From the NCBI GenBank assembly GCA_030052355.1, contig JASIGS010000607.1:1-7323 (forward strand): DNA of 7,323 nucleotides. Direction: 5' to 3'. The notes under the pieces were generated by a model. It had not been told where the DNA came from and did not search any database. It saw only the letters and a program-made list of their open reading frames with translations. Below, one piece after another: positions 6,247-7,323 of the stretch. The position numbers and the translations under genes were made by a program. Source of the stretch: Streptosporangiaceae bacterium. Its GTDB lineage: Bacteria > Actinomycetota > Actinomycetes > Streptosporangiales > Streptosporangiaceae. The stretch's first letter is position 1, and each line of letters starts with the position of its first letter.

Positions 6247-6930
6247 CTAGTAATGCGAGGGCTGATGCTCGTCGTGCTCGAACACGCGCGAGGCGAACGC
6301 CGCCGCCTGGGTCCGCCGCTCCATGCCAAGCTTGGCGAACAGCGCGGAGACGTAGTTCTTGACCGTCTTCTCCGCCAGGAACATGTGCTCGCCGATCTGC
6401 CGGTTGGTCAGGCCCTCGCCGATGAGCTCGAGGATCTTGCGCTCCTGGTTCGTCAGCCCGGCCAGCGGATCGGACTTGGTCGCCTGCGCCCGCATCCGCG
6501 CCATGACCTTGCTGGCCGCCTCCGGGTCCAGCATGGACTCACCGGACGCGACCGTGCGCACCGCGCCGACCAGGTCGGTGCCGCGGATCTGCTTGAGCAC
6601 GTAGCCGGCCGCGCCCGCCATGATCGCGTCGAACAGCGCCTCGTCGTCGCCGAACGAGGTCAGCATCAGGCAGGCGACCTCGGGCATCCGGGAGCGGATC
6701 TCCCGGCAGACGCTGACCCCGTCGCCGTCCGGCAGCCGCACGTCGAGCACGGCCACGTCGGGCCGCACCGCCGGGATCCTGGCTAGCGCGGATGCCGCGG
6801 TGCCCGCCTCGCCGACGACGGTGATCCCCGGCTCAGCCTCCAGCATGTCCTTGACGCCCCGCCGCACGATCTCGTGATCATCGAGCAGGAAGACCCTTAT
6901 TTCTGCCGGGGTCTGCGCTTGGTCTGCCAT
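6247..6930 (-). CDS. devR: DevR/DosR-type NarL-family response regulator
   Basis: Transcription factor of 227 residues: receiver domain (about 10-130) plus a C-terminal LuxR-type helix-turn-helix (about 155-220). Receiver residues are complete: Asp 17, Asp 18, phospho-acceptor Asp 63 ([11 protein letters not shown]), Thr 91 and Lys 113. The DNA-recognition helix [12 protein letters not shown] keeps Lys 188, Lys 191 and Asn 192, equivalent to the DNA-contacting K179, K182 and N183 of M. tuberculosis DosR. It also keeps KLGMERRTQ, where Thr 207 matches DosR T198. This near-identity of the recognition helix implies the same target motif. ATG 6930 is the only reasonable start: GAGGA (6941-6937) lies 6 nt upstream and an in-frame TGA lies just above it. 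The cognate kinase is probably devS at 2295-4001, although it is separate and on the opposite strand. A candidate DosR box upstream suggests autoregulation. Compared with DosR the N-terminus is nine residues longer. Confidence 0.96.
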   Translation of the reverse strand: MADQAQTPAEIRVFLLDDHEIVRRGVKDMLEAEPGITVVGEAGTAASALARIPAVRPDVAVLDVRLPDGDGVSVCREIRSRMPEVACLMLTSFGDDEALFDAIMAGAAGYVLKQIRGTDLVGAVRTVASGESMLDPEAASKVMARMRAQATKSDPLAGLTNQERKILELIGEGLTNRQIGEHMFLAEKTVKNYVSALFAKLGMERRTQAAAFASRVFEHDEHQPSHY

Positions 6931-6980
6931 CGGTTGTCCTCACCGTCATAGGGGAACGAGTCGTGCTCCCTCCTCAGTAC

Positions 6981-6986
6981 ACGCTA
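6981..6986 (-). promoter_or_regulatory. Candidate -10 element of devR
   Basis: On the minus strand TAGCGT fits TANNNT, with TTCGGT 18 nt further upstream as a weak -35. Predicted transcription start is near 6974, giving a leader of about 44 nt. The choice is supported by the spacing of the neighbouring DosR-like box, but the hexamer itself is not strong. Confidence 0.35.
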
Positions 6987-7006
6987 TCCGGCGGTCTTCG
7001 CGGTAC

Positions 7007-7026
7007 CGAAGGACCTTAGTCCCGTG
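7007..7026. promoter_or_regulatory. Candidate DosR/DevR box upstream of devR
   Basis: The core GGACCTTAGTCCC (7011-7023; GGGACTAAGGTCC on the minus strand) is an imperfect palindrome matching the published DosR consensus, whose core is GGGACT-WW-AGTCCC. The right half matches fully; the left half departs mainly at its outer bases and at one inner base. The centre (7016.5) lies about 86 nt upstream of the devR ATG and about 42 nt upstream of the predicted transcription start, where an activator dimer would touch the -35 region. Since the regulator's recognition helix equals that of DosR, autoregulation is a reasonable inference. Confidence 0.6.
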
Positions 7027-7045
7027 GGTCGCCGTCGAACGACCC
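7026..7045 (-). terminator. Short hairpin after the iron-sulfur oxidoreductase gene
   Basis: GGGTCG (7026-7031) and CGACCC (7040-7045) form a perfect 6-bp stem with an 8-nt loop, 11 nt beyond the stop of the upstream minus-strand gene. There is no U tract, which is common in high-GC actinobacterial terminators. It adjoins the DosR-like box, so it might instead be part of the regulatory region. Confidence 0.3.
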
Positions 7046-7056
7046 CCGATCCTGGC

Positions 7057-7323
7057 TCAGGTCCGCTCCGGCACCATGTCGATGGCCCCGCAGGGGCACT
7101 CGGCCGCACAGATCCCGCAGCCCTTGCAGTAGTCCAGGTCGATCTCGTACCGCCGGCCCGGCCCGAGCTTGATCACCGCGTTGTCTGGGCAGACGCCGTA
7201 GCAGTTGTCGCACTCGAAGCAGTTGCCGCAGGACATGCACCGGCGGGCCTCGAACAGCGCCGTGGACTCGTCAAGACCGCCCATGACCTCGTCGAACGTG
7301 GAGACCCTGCGGGCCGCGTCCAG
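7057..7323 (-). CDS. C-terminal part of an oxidoreductase-like protein with two [4Fe-4S] motifs
   Basis: Partial gene entering from the right edge; 88 codons are visible, ending with TGA at 7059-7057. The visible part begins with an AARRVSTFDEV segment, then 'EARRCMSCGNCFECDNC', 'YGVCPDNAV' and, about 20 residues on, CKGCGICAAECPCGA. The two CxxCxxCxxxCP motifs are bacterial-ferredoxin type and predict two [4Fe-4S] clusters; the first is preceded by two further cysteines, giving eleven cysteines in all. This tail occurs, as far as I recall, on GltD-like FAD/NAD(P)-dependent oxidoreductases associated with 2-oxoacid:ferredoxin oxidoreductases, so the missing N-terminal part probably binds FAD and NAD(P)H. 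A polyferredoxin subunit is the alternative. An internal ATG at 7284 is probably not the start, because the reading frame continues upstream with family-like sequence. It lies in the same direction as devR, 126 nt upstream of it. Confidence 0.8.
   Translation of the reverse strand: MDAARRVSTFDEVMGGLDESTALFEARRCMSCGNCFECDNCYGVCPDNAVIKLGPGRRYEIDLDYCKGCGICAAECPCGAIDMVPERT

Noticed and set aside
6238..6786. Plus-strand open frame antisense to devR
   Set aside because: devR on the other strand is complete with all receiver and DNA-binding residues; this frame has no family resemblance.
6966..6976. Strong Shine-Dalgarno-like GAGGAGGGAG on the minus strand upstream of devR
   Set aside because: No ATG/GTG occurs at proper spacing; the nearest ATG (6949) is about 16 nt away, out of frame with devR, and opens only a 23-codon frame. 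devR has its own GAGGA at 6941-6937.

Overview
The window is very G+C-rich (roughly 70% judged by eye), with strong G/C third-position codon bias and GTG as well as ATG starts. Every protein that can be compared with a known family looks actinobacterial, and the two-component proteins closely resemble mycobacterial DosS/DosR. The source is therefore probably a high-GC actinomycete; the sequence does not fix the genus. No mobile element, CRISPR array, tRNA or rRNA is visible.

Layout. 1-1858 (-): most of a copper-exporting P1B ATPase, CopA, with its C-terminus beyond the left edge. 1859-1973: divergent promoter region holding a near-perfect 16-bp palindrome. 1974-2180 (+): CopZ-type copper chaperone, apparently leaderless. 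2295-4001 (+): DevS/DosS-type GAF-GAF histidine kinase with the haem-ligand histidine conserved. 4002-4325: 324-bp gap with no convincing gene, containing hairpins and a 12-bp tandem repeat just before the next start. 4326-5501 (+): membrane protein with an N-terminal rubrerythrin/ferritin-like domain fused to a VIT1/CCC1 iron-manganese transporter (MbfA-like), with a duplicated ribosome-binding site and start. 5512-6234 (+): dPGM-type phosphoglycerate mutase, 10 nt downstream, probably in the same operon. 6247-6930 (-): DevR/DosR-type response regulator, convergent with the mutase. 6931-7056: devR promoter region with a candidate DosR box. 7057-7323 (-): C-terminal piece of an oxidoreductase-like protein carrying two [4Fe-4S] motifs.

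How it fits together. Established for the families: DosS/DosT sense O2, NO and CO through haem and phosphorylate DosR, which activates hypoxia/dormancy genes; CopA and CopZ export and carry Cu(I); MbfA-type proteins export iron. Inference: this is a redox, hypoxia and metal-homeostasis neighbourhood in which sensor and regulator have been separated by an iron-export/glycolysis gene pair and lie on opposite strands. The points most worth checking are a DosR-like box placed about -42 from a plausible devR promoter, a Gly at the haem-channel gate position of the sensor (as in DosT rather than DosS), a mutase lacking the usual catalytic Glu, and the duplicated start region of the iron transporter.
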